A DNA stretch of 64,000 nucleotides from assembly GCF_011397635.1 (NCBI RefSeq), contig NC_064775.1, forward strand, positions 11,868,952-11,932,951. Reading direction: 5' to 3'. This stretch comes from Epinephelus fuscoguttatus (Eukaryota; Chordata; Actinopteri; Perciformes; Serranidae). Both the position numbers and the translations under genes were made by a program. The notes under the pieces were generated by a model that saw only the letters and a list, made by a program, of their open reading frames with translations, did not search any database and was not told the origin of the DNA. Every line of letters starts with the position of its first letter. Position 1 is the first letter of the stretch. This document shows, piece by piece, positions 22,601 through 28,570 of the stretch.

Positions 22601-24624
22601 AGTGAACTTAATCCACAAAATGTAATGAGAAAAAATGTTTTCTGTAAAACACTTCCTGTGAGCCATAATGTAATAAATTACATTATAAGACTGTCACTGA
22701 CGTGAAAACCATGTGAGAAGCTTAGGGGGCAAATGTGTCTTTTCTCTCTGAGCTGCTAAAAATAGCCAAATAGACAACTAAATGTGACCCCAACTAAACA
22801 GTCTTTTTTGTGAGTTGTCATAAGCTTAAAAGGTCCCTAGTTTGATATTTAAAGAGTAACTTCACACTAAATTCACTTTTTGAGTCTGATCCTGTTTAGT
22901 ATTCTTCCAAACATTTTCCTTTACCAGGGAAACTCAAGTTTTCTATCCTCTAGACCAGTGGTTCTCAACCAGGGGTTCAGGAGCCCCCAAGGATCACTGA
23001 GGTGGTTCCAGGGGATTCCCGGAAAATGGGGAACAGTTAATTTTCACTATCTAAAGGTCTTGTATGTAAGATTTTGTGGCATCTAGCAGTGAGGTTACTG
23101 AACTAAAACTTGTCACGTGTGCTGAGTGTAATAATGCGAAAGCTCCTTTCTAGAGCCAATATTTGGTTTGTCCATTTATGGCTACTGTAGAACAATATGG
23201 CAAACTTCACGAAGGAAGACCTGCTCCGTATGTAGATGTAAACAGCTCATTCTAAGGTGACAGAAACACAATGATTCATAGTTTGAGGTAATTATAAACT
23301 AATGAAAACATAGTTATGAATATAACATACCATTTATGTCAATATGCCACTGAATCTTACACACCAGACCTTTAACTCACCAGGGAACAGAGCCCAATGT
23401 GAGTAAAAGTCATTAAGAGTGACTATTCTGATCATAGGTTTCACAACTCCCACTGTTACCTCCTCAGAACTACTGATGTTATCATAACTAACCAAAATCT
23501 TTTCAGATGGAGGTCCCTGAAGTGAAATTTTATCTAATTTAGGGTTCCTTGACACAAAAAGAGGTTGAGAACCACTGCTTAAGACTCTGAAACCATTTGT
23601 GTAAAATCTATGAAGTCCCTTTAGTTAATCTGGATCCTCCACATCTTCCAGGCAGCTATATTCTGCTTTTTTCACTTTGGTATGACAATAAACTTGCAGA
23701 GGCTTGAAATATGCCTGAGTTATCCACTCAAATTAATTGTTTGCTTTTGGGTTAGTCAGAGTTACAGGATTGTTATGTAGTAATATTGTAAGGACAGACT
23801 GTTCTGAGAAGTCTGAAACATTCCGAACCAATCTCTTCTTAGCACCCTCATAATAATCTTCTCTTTTCACCTCATCAAAACTTATCAAAGAGACCTCTAT
23901 TTCAAGATATGGCCCAATACTGTGTTAATATTTAATTTCTAATTACTCAGGCTGGCGCAAAAATACAAAAACGATGTTATCTGTGGCATCTTTAAGATAT
24001 GGAACACCTGCCAGTTTTTAAATGGCTGTCTGTGGGTTTCACTCTTTCCCAAAGGCAATCCATTAATTTATTCACAAAACCTGTAATCACTGCACAGTAT
24101 TTAAGGTAACATATGTCCAACAGATTACTCTGTATTCAATTTCTACTCAGCTCTGTAAATAATTCATCACATTGACCATTACATTAAAGTGTCAGTCATT
24201 GGTTATAGCCTGCCATCTCTTTCCCCCAGAAATAAAGTCTCATTTGTGCGCAATTTGGAGCGTCTAGAAGCAAATTACATAAAGGAGTACAGGTGTGAGC
24301 AGATTCAAAGTGTATTACAGTGTAATATACTTTACATAGGGCAGCTCTCCATGGCATTACGCACAGTGTGCGCCCTGGCCACGGGGCACCCTGTGAATCC
24401 TAAACTTTTAACATATTTCACTTACCTCCGTCCTCTATGCTGTCTGTTATCTTCATCTCCTGATCCATCTTCAAACCTTCTCCCTGACTTTCTGTGTTGG
24501 GCTGCTGCTGCTGCTGCTGCTGCTGGGAGTCCGCCTGCTCGCACTGCCCGTTCACCACCGTGGGGTCCACTACTACAACCGGGTCCGGGACGGCGGTGGA
24601 GTCTGGCGGTGTGGGGTCCGTCAT
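152..24624 (-). CDS. tmem163: tmem163, transmembrane protein 163 (zinc transporter), six coding exons, 3' end outside window
   Basis: Seen: six exons on the minus strand, joined in order 24624-24426, 22003-21884, 13130-13087, 12986-12895, 6120-6024, 263-152, give 221 codons plus one base with every phase closing. The product matches vertebrate TMEM163 (human about 289 residues), so roughly 65-70 C-terminal residues lie before base 1. Features: an acidic, glutamine-rich cytosolic N-terminus (1-66), the conserved GLLESSMRLKPHEAQ stretch (67-81), TM1 about 87-110, TM2 about 115-136, TM3 about 152-171 and TM4 about 187-208. TM2 carries the D123-x-x-x-D127 pair that binds zinc in this cation-diffusion-facilitator relative. 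Family knowledge: TMEM163 exports zinc and sits on synaptic vesicles, endolysosomes and plasma membrane. Start chosen at 24624 because AAGATG is a fair Kozak context and the downstream sequence fits. Teleosts can carry a and b copies; I cannot tell which this is. Confidence 0.93.
264..6023. other. tmem163 intron 5
   Basis: Intron sequence between exons 6 and 5. It holds a poly-C run near 1750, a (CA)/(GC) tract at 3593-3642, and an AT-rich repeat-like stretch about 4200-5040 that resembles an old DNA transposon (opening with ctagggatgttcctagtgac). Open frames here, including a 162-codon one at 2306-2794, show no recognisable protein features. No other gene is supported. Confidence 0.6.
3593..3642. 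repeat. (CA)n microsatellite, impure
   Basis: Alternating CA with interspersed GC steps (acgcacgcacgc). It lies in tmem163 intron 5. Confidence 0.9.
6024..6120 (-). CDS. tmem163: tmem163 coding exon 5 (TM3)
   Basis: The acceptor ctccacag ends at 6121 and the donor gtaaga starts at 6023. After the base completing Ile152 it encodes residues 153-184: ACVILGVIFILSSLCILGK, then AIHDLATKLLPEV. It is nearly identical to the human TM3 and following loop. Confidence 0.95.
6595..6735. repeat. inverted-repeat (MITE-like) element
   Basis: The 17-base arm ctggatcagaatgat(g) near 6605 recurs as its reverse complement (atcattctgatccagat) near 6710-6726. A similar GGAT/ATCC-rich context surrounds both arms. 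The outer limits are uncertain. Confidence 0.5.
7185..7922. mobile_element. non-autonomous DNA transposon with imperfect terminal inverted repeats
   Basis: The left end reads gtttccaccaagcactttcg and the right end reads cgtactgctcagtggaaatg, so the ends are inverted copies of one another with mismatches. Internal sequence near both ends repeats ggtac/gtacc motifs. There is no transposase frame. This resembles a common teleost MITE class. The family name is not known to me, and the outer limits are good to a few bases. Confidence 0.6.
8371..8412. repeat. (AC)21 microsatellite
   Basis: Pure AC dinucleotide run in tmem163 intron 4. Confidence 0.97.
8905..8951. repeat. (GT)n microsatellite
   Basis: Pure GT run of about 46 bases. 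A second GT run with a GA tail follows at 9059-9101. Confidence 0.97.
9059..9101. repeat. (TG)n(AG)n microsatellite
   Basis: About 28 bases of TG followed by about 14 bases of GA. Confidence 0.93.
9740..9970 (+). repeat. teleost interspersed repeat (opening aggaacagttcaccattt)
   Basis: Carries the same landmarks as copies at 43823-44240 and 47401-47710: an aaaggaacagttca opening, then a ttagcttagcttggcat..aagagttgaaac segment and ctagcaac..aaactcactaatta. No coding capacity. Confidence 0.55.
10000..10090 (+). mobile_element. LINE 3' tail (L2/CR1-type)
   Basis: Ends in gggatgaataaaggatgatcttatcttatctt. This is the typical 3' terminus of teleost L2-like LINEs, with an aataaa-like motif followed by short tandem TATCT units. 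Only the terminal part is present. Confidence 0.6.
10730..10846. repeat. GC-rich palindromic MITE-like element
   Basis: Bounded by tgggctctagtttc and its exact reverse complement gaaactagagccca, with a GC-rich, CpG-rich core (gcgctgctcg, ctgcgccacctgcgctgcgc) in AT-rich surroundings. Confidence 0.6.
11863..11895. repeat. (CA)n microsatellite
   Basis: Pure CA run. A second run lies 125 bases downstream at 12020-12056. Confidence 0.95.
12020..12056. repeat. (CA)n microsatellite
   Basis: Pure CA run of about 37 bases. Confidence 0.95.
12895..12986 (-). CDS. tmem163: tmem163 coding exon 4 (zinc-binding TM2)
   Basis: The acceptor ctctgcag is followed by TTTGACGCC, and the donor is gtaagt (12894-12889). 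It encodes residues 122-151: FDATLDVLSSIIVLWRYS, then NAAAVHSAHREY. Asp123 and Asp127 form the DxxxD pair of TM2, which corresponds to the metal site of CDF transporters. Only about 100 bases separate it from exon 3. Confidence 0.95.
13087..13130 (-). CDS. tmem163: tmem163 coding exon 3 (44-base micro-exon)
   Basis: A 44-base exon between acceptor ctag (ending 13131) and donor gtaagt (13086-13081). With the split base it encodes TVSIMRHSASAFGFA (residues 107-121), matching the human VSVMRYSASAFGFA segment. It is too short for ordinary ORF calling and was found by looking for the missing piece between exons 2 and 4. Confidence 0.93.
15060..15440 (-). promoter_or_regulatory. CpG-rich promoter-like block inside tmem163 intron 2
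   Basis: By eye about 20 CpGs fall between 15150 and 15440, against very few in flanking intron. An inverted CCAAT box (gccaatcaaac, 15418-15428) and cgcacgcgctc are present. On the minus strand two ATG-plus-donor candidates follow: ATGCCTGACTTTATGAA before gtaagt (15216-15200), and an ATG at 15116 or 15095 leading to SVLLWL before gtgagt (donor 15074-15069). On the plus strand an ATG lies in aaaatggcgcc (15154), a YY1-like context, with 37 codons. I cannot assign a gene. It may be an alternative tmem163 start, a lncRNA promoter or a small unrecognised gene. Confidence 0.45.
15668..15778. repeat. composite (AC)n(AT)n microsatellite
   Basis: A tatatatgtgtgtatac lead is followed by a pure AC run (about 15680-15720) and an interrupted AT run with tgta/taca steps to 15778. 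The AT part is self-complementary. Confidence 0.95.
16648..16684. repeat. (CA)n microsatellite
   Basis: Pure CA run in tmem163 intron 2. Confidence 0.95.
17163..17262 (+). repeat. 3' fragment of teleost interspersed repeat
   Basis: gtggtatcgatcttctcatc..ctctgc..caaatgagcgtgtttgccaaaa resembles the segment 19370-19441 that flanks the Tc1-like element. Both are 3' ends of the same repeat family. Confidence 0.6.
17812..19365 (-). mobile_element. Tc1-like DNA transposon, nearly complete, TA-flanked
   Basis: The ends are long inverted copies of one another for about 270-285 bases each (left 17812 to about 18095, right about 19080 to 19365). Both contain aaaaatataaatgcaacact or its complement, and ctcacaggtgtggcatatc. 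The element is bounded by TA dinucleotides (17810-17811 and 19366-19367), the Tc1/mariner target. One internal transposase frame lies on the minus strand. The two arms differ only at scattered bases, which suggests a fairly recent insertion. Confidence 0.9.
18134..19093 (-). CDS. Tc1-like transposase, uninterrupted but shortened at the N-terminus
   Basis: An open frame of 337 codons starts at 19147, but its first 18 codons lie in the terminal repeat, so Met at 19093 (319 residues) is the likelier start. Catalytic DDE landmarks are intact: TDESQFSLF (first Asp), LQHDNARPHAA (second Asp) and SPDMSPIEHVWDAL (Glu), with the usual DD34E layout. RPRVTTPAQD, the linker after the paired-like DNA-binding domain, lies only about 40 residues from the likely start. 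The Sleeping Beauty transposase has about 60, so the first helices of the first helix-turn-helix appear to be missing. Catalysis may be preserved while end binding is probably impaired (inference). Confidence 0.88.
   Translation of the reverse strand: MFSFITQHNGTDVHFSTISCLQRCFRQFGSTSNRHHNHRPRVTTPAQDLHIQHVHLQDRLRPATRTAAASIGLHNQRISAQTVRNRLREAHLHARRPHRGLNLTAVRHRNRLEWANAHIRWRLAHWKGVLFTDESQFSLFRADGRQRVWRCVGERFADVNFVDRVAHGGGGVMVWAGACYGQRTQVHFIDGILNAQRYRDEILRPIVVPFIHDHHLMLQHDNARPHAARICTQFLEAENIPALAWPAYSPDMSPIEHVWDALDRRIRQRVPVPANIQQLRTAIEEEWTNIPQATINNLMNSMRRRYVALRKANAGHTRY
21884..22003 (-). CDS. tmem163: tmem163 coding exon 2 (pre-TM1 and TM1)
   Basis: The acceptor ctacag ends at 22004 and the donor gtgagt begins at 21883. 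The 120 bases encode LLESSMRLKPHEAQSYRKK followed by the hydrophobic first membrane helix (ALWVSWVSIAITIILAIAAF). This is the most recognisable TMEM163 segment. It starts in phase with the split Gly67 and ends one base into Thr107. Confidence 0.95.
22956..23577. mobile_element. hAT-like non-autonomous element with a nested MITE
   Basis: The termini are cagtggttctcaacc and its complement ggttgagaaccactg, the classic hAT-type inverted repeat. The flanking 8-mers ctctagac (22948-22955) and cttaagac (23578-23585) match at 6 of 8 positions, as expected of an old 8-bp target duplication. A second element occupies 23052-23374. Confidence 0.82.
23052..23374. mobile_element. MITE nested in the hAT-like element
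   Basis: The inverted ends are taaaggtcttgtatgtaaga and cttacacaccagacctttaa, with mismatches. The internal tgtggcatctagcagtgagg resembles the element starting at 63589. It is a non-coding teleost repeat. Confidence 0.7.
24426..24624 (-). CDS. tmem163: tmem163 coding exon 1
   Basis: Encodes residues 1-66 plus the first base of Gly67. It is rich in Pro, Val, Gln and acidic residues and holds a run of eight glutamines. The donor gtaagt (24425-24420) follows the codons for EDGG. This N-terminus is poorly conserved in the family, so identification rests on the perfect phase match to exon 2 (EDG/GLLESS, human EDRGLLESS). Confidence 0.88.
24501..24525. repeat. CTG/CAG trinucleotide run coding polyglutamine in tmem163
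   Basis: Eight CAG codons on the minus strand in tmem163 exon 1. Confidence 0.95.
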
Positions 24625-25389
24625 CTTCTCGGCAGGTTGCGGTTCCAGTGTTGCACTCCAAAAATGTCACACCTGGGCGAGAAGTGCAGGCGTTCAACGC
24701 TGGGAGACACCCAGAGACAGAGAGGGAGGGAGACTCCTTGCAGGGCTGCAGGTCCAGTTGCGCCAAATTGCACAGTGTGAGGTGAAACAATACCGGAAAT
24801 TAGGAGGAGTGAACTTCAAAACAAACGCCTACCTGAAACAAAATAAAAAGTATTTATCATTACGATATTGTATTGATACCCAAAATACTGTAATAATTTG
24901 GGCGATTTAAATTTCAGGACTGTATATTTGGACACTTTACCTGAGAGTGCCACTTTATGCATAAACTAAACTACATTTCCAACGGATTTGGGTACTTTTT
25001 TAATCACTTAATTTATTTAATGTACACAGCTAGGCTACTAGTTACATTTTAGATTGAATTCCTCATTCAAAACACATGATAAATGACAATATCACGCATT
25101 ATTGGAGATAATAATGTGGTTAAAATAGGCTCTAATGCTGTTTAGTAGCCTAAATGCCTGACTGCAGACCTTACACTTCTCGCTTAATTTTATATTGTTT
25201 TAATGGTACTTTTACTTGGTTGAGTAAAAACAGCTGAGTTCTTTATCACTAGCTTATTAAAGCTCAAAGTTGCATGTTTTCCTCCACAGAAATAGGCTGG
25301 CTATTTATTTTGAAGGCGGTAACCGGTAGTATGACCGTCTAATGACAAACCTGATGCTCCCAGTCTGGACAAGCAAAAGAAAAAATTAT

Positions 25390-25690
25390 TCACAAGCGGC
25401 TCCAATTCGCGACGTCGTGAAATATCCGCACCTGGACTCTAATTAACAGTCCCGGTGGAGCTCACGAGACCTGCGCTCGCGCTGGAGTCGAGCAAAGCTG
25501 CTGCTGTGCCGCGCGCTCTGCGCCAAGCGCGCGAGGAAAACATCTGTCCCATGTGGATTGAGCGAGCCGGCGGACGTGCAGACAGACTGGACCCGTTGCT
25601 CGGCTGTCTCGTGCGCTGTTTGACAGATAATAATGTGGTAATAAGTTAGACGCAACGGATTGTCCTGGTGAGCGGAAAACCAGCACATGG
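25390..25690 (-). promoter_or_regulatory. CpG-rich block, probable tmem163 promoter
   Basis: Dense CpG (gacgtcgtg, ctcgcgctggagtcgag, ccgcgcgctctgcgcc, aagcgcgcgag, gccggcggacg) in AT-rich surroundings, 0.8-1.0 kb upstream of the tmem163 ATG. It is likely the promoter, with a spliced or long 5' UTR. No transcript evidence is available from sequence alone. Confidence 0.55.
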
Positions 25691-26395
25691 GGGTATTTCT
25701 TACTTTACTTTTCTGTCACCACACCCTCAAATAAAGATGGTCATTTTCATAATTTTGTTCGGTGTCAGAGGGCAACTACAATCAGGTCTCATAAGTCTGA
25801 GGTGTGACGACTTTATGTTTAGGCTTTGAATAATTAGGCTATTACATTACACCGGGGGAAAGCAACGGGATTCCGGTAACGGGTTGCTAAGATACAGAGC
25901 TACTTGATAAGCAGGCAGACTTATTCTGCTTCCTCTGGGGCACGACCGTGAGCTGATGTGGGGCTTTCATGTATCAACAAATGTCGGTCCACTTTGACTA
26001 TAAAAAACAATTTCCACATGTAAGGGGGGTTGATTAAAACACGAGGCCTATCACATTCAGTTTTTTGACATTTCATAAACAGACTCCACACTTGAATCAG
26101 CATTAACCAGGTTGCATGTTGTTATTCTGGAATTCATACAGCCCAGGCCACACCTAATGAGTGAACCCATGCTTCACGTGAATCTTGTTTTCTTGGACCA
26201 CTTGGGCCAGAGGGAGTTTTCACTCACTGAGCCTGACTTCTGTTTTTGGTCACTGCCTCCATTTAGTGGTGAAAAGCGAGTAATGCAGGCCAGATGAAAT
26301 TCTGATAACAAATATAATGAAGCCACATTTCAGTGAATATCAACCTCAGCTGTGATCTGATTCTCTTATTATATTGATCAAATATTAAAAAGGAC

Positions 26396-26497
26396 TACAC
26401 CCATTTTCAAGATTCATGTTATTCCAAAGGTCTAAGACAGTCCAAAAATATTGGTATAAACATGAACAACTCTCTCCCAAATCCAAAAACTAGAGTA
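26396..26497 (+). repeat. interspersed repeat fragment, also present at 39228-39330
   Basis: cccattttcaagattcatg..ggtctaagacagtccaaaaa..aacatgaac..ccaaaaactaga recurs in the same order at 39228-39330. It is interrupted here by the Tc1-like remnant that follows. Confidence 0.6.
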
Positions 26498-26950
26498 CTC
26501 ACTGGCCACTTTATTAGGTACACCTTGCCAGTACCAGGTTGGACCCCTTTTGCCTTCAGAACTGCCTTAATTCTCGTTGTCATAGATTCAACAAAGTGCT
26601 GGAAACATTCCTCAGACATTTTGGTCCATATTGACATGATGACATCCCATAGTTGCTGCAGATTTGTCAGCCCGTACATCTATGATGAGAATCTCCCGTT
26701 CCACCACATCCCAAAGGTGCTCTATTGGACTGAGATCTGGTGACTGTGGAGGCCATTGGAGTACAGTGAACTCATTGTCATGTTCAAGATAATCTGAGCT
26801 TTGTGACATGGTGCGTTATCCTGCTGGAAGCAGCCATCAGAAGATGGGTACACTGTGGTCATAAAGGGATGGACACGCTCAGCAACAATACTCAGGTAGG
26901 CTGTGGTGTTTAAACCATGCTCAGTTGGTACTAAGGGGCCCAGAGTGGCC
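26496..26950 (-). pseudogene. degenerate Tc1-like transposase remnant
   Basis: Read on the minus strand, frame pieces give SSDGCFQQDNAPCHKAQII (second catalytic Asp region), then NEFTVLQWPPQSPDLSPIEH and LWDVVEREI (the third-acidic-residue region), broken by frameshifts. The right part is cut off by a LINE tail. The left end begins actcactggccactttatta. It is a different family from the element at 17812. Confidence 0.8.
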
Positions 26951-27075
26951 GATGAGTGTATGTGTCCAATTGCAGGGTGTGCCCCACCTCACGCCCAGTG
27001 TCAGCTGAGATAGGCTCCAGCCCTCCCGTGACCCCTAACAGGATAAGCAGTTACAGGATGAATGATGATGATGAG
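26950..27075 (+). mobile_element. RTE-like LINE 3' tail
   Basis: gataggctccagccctcccg, then taacaggataagcagttaca, ending in a (GAT)n-type tail (gaatgatgatgatgag). This is a well-known 3' end of teleost RTE-type LINEs. Only the tail is present. Confidence 0.7.
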
Positions 27076-27309
27076 TTCTAAATTTAGGTGGTGTTCCCCT
27101 TTAATGTCTCGACAGTCTTGAGACCTTGCTCCATTATATAGACGCTTGGTGGCAAATAATAAGGAGATAATTTACAATCAGCATTCACCAGCTCTGAAAG
27201 CAATAGGGTTCGAAATTAAACTTTGATTTCTAAGCGTTATAGTAATAATAATGCAAAGTACAATTGTGACCCCTAGTGGCAGGTGGCAGAACTGGTGGCC
27301 TGGTGATGA

Positions 27310-28045
27310 TAACCTCCCCTAAATACAGACAAGACCAAGGAGATGGTTATTGATCATAGGAGGAGGTAAGGGGAGCACATGCTATTACACATAGGTGAGA
27401 CAGAGGTAGAGAGGGTGAAAACCTTTAAATTTCTCAGCACCCACATCAGCAAGGATCTCACTAGTCTAACAGCACACAACAGATCATCAAAAAATCCCAG
27501 CAGTGACTGTACTTCTTAAGAAAGCTGAGGAAATTTGGCATGCCAACCAATATCCTCAGCAACTTTTACAGATGTACAGTCGAGAGTGTCCTCACCAGCT
27601 CAACCACAGTCTGGTATGGAAACTGTACTGCTCAGGAAAGGAAGGTCCTCCAGCGTGTGATTGAAACGGCATCTCAGCAGCAGCCTTTCCTTCCATTCAG
27701 GACATTTACACCAGCAGGGTCATCAGGAGGGCCCACAACATCATAAAGGACAGTACACACCCCAACCACAGTCTTTTCACACTATGCTACAGGAGTGTGA
27801 GATCCGGGCTGACCAACAGCTTCTACCTAGCCTACAGGTCATCAGACTGTTGAATAACAGAATTACAAACAGAAGGACCCTAGTGGAACGGCGAGGTTAC
27901 AGGGAGTAGAAATAAAGAAGGTGGAGGATTTTAAGCACTTAGGGTCAACAGTCCAGAGCAGCGTGGGAAAGAGGTGAAGAAACGTGTGAAGAAGAATTGT
28001 ATGGTGTAAATGACAGTAAACTCCTTGAATCTTGAATATTTCGCC
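27310..28045 (+). pseudogene. L2/Rex-like LINE fragment, 3' part of reverse transcriptase ORF
   Basis: Frame pieces read DKTKEMVIDHRRR, KTFKFLSTHISKDL, RKFGMPTNILSNFYRCTVES, VLTSSTTVWYGNCTAQERK and LQVIRLLNNR, the C-terminal order of L2-like reverse transcriptases. Frameshifts and stops break it. The 3' end cagtaaactccttgaatctt is typical of these LINEs. Confidence 0.75.
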
Positions 28046-28149
28046 CCCAATTAACTAATTTTCTTTGATGAATTAAACAGGAAAGCAACAGTTAGTAGCT
28101 TCTGACTAAAGAGCTAAATACATCTACATACTACACATGAAATAAAGTA

Positions 28150-28570
28150 TTTTTTAGCAATAATGTATGGCAACAATGAGGTCTATTTGCACCGCCGACC
28201 ACTTGTGGCGCTGTTCAGAAAATAGGTTACCGGTTTCTGCCAGCTTCGGCTGCTTATTTCGTCCTTCCGGTGCCCCCGTCGCCCCACTCCCTCCCGATGC
28301 TAGCACCGTCGGGCTTGGCTGTGGGAGCGTAATGGCGGTGCACCGGGGACCCTCTACGAAATGGCTCTTCACCCGGGAGCAGCTCGAAAACACGCCGTCT
28401 CGTCGCAGCGGAATAGAGGCCGACAGGGAGCTCTCTTACCGCCAACAGGCCGCCAACTTAATCCAAGACATAGGCCAGAGACTCAACGTGTATCCTTTCT
28501 GAAACGCAAAGGCTAGCTGGCCGACAGACGGGCTAGCTTCAGTTAGCATTAGCTAACACACGGGCCGGGA
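28150..28570 (+). promoter_or_regulatory. CpG-rich ccnt2 promoter / first exon region
   Basis: CpG-dense sequence surrounds the ccnt2 start (accgccgacc, cccccgtcgcccc, accgtcgggc, then cgccgtctcgtcgcagcg). The reading frame is open upstream of the chosen ATG back to 28167. Confidence 0.6.
28332..28489 (+). CDS. ccnt2: ccnt2 exon 1
   Basis: Residues 1-52 plus two bases of Val53. It contains [17 protein letters not shown] and [19 protein letters not shown], the N-terminal signature of cyclin T. It ends at a U12-type donor, GTATCCTT. Confidence 0.95.

Larger units (their letters stand above)
22004..24425. other. tmem163 intron 1
   Basis: Contains a nested pair of MITEs (22956-23577) and otherwise AT-rich sequence with no recognisable feature. 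No exon was found. Confidence 0.6.
24625..28331. other. head-to-head intergenic region tmem163 / ccnt2
   Basis: Start codons lie 3.7 kb apart and are divergent. From left to right it holds the tmem163 5' UTR and upstream AT-rich DNA, a CpG-rich block (25390-25690), a Tc1-like remnant (26496-26950), an RTE-type LINE tail (26950-27075), an L2-type LINE fragment (27310-28045) and the ccnt2 CpG-rich promoter. No acmsd-like coding sequence was seen. Confidence 0.7.
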
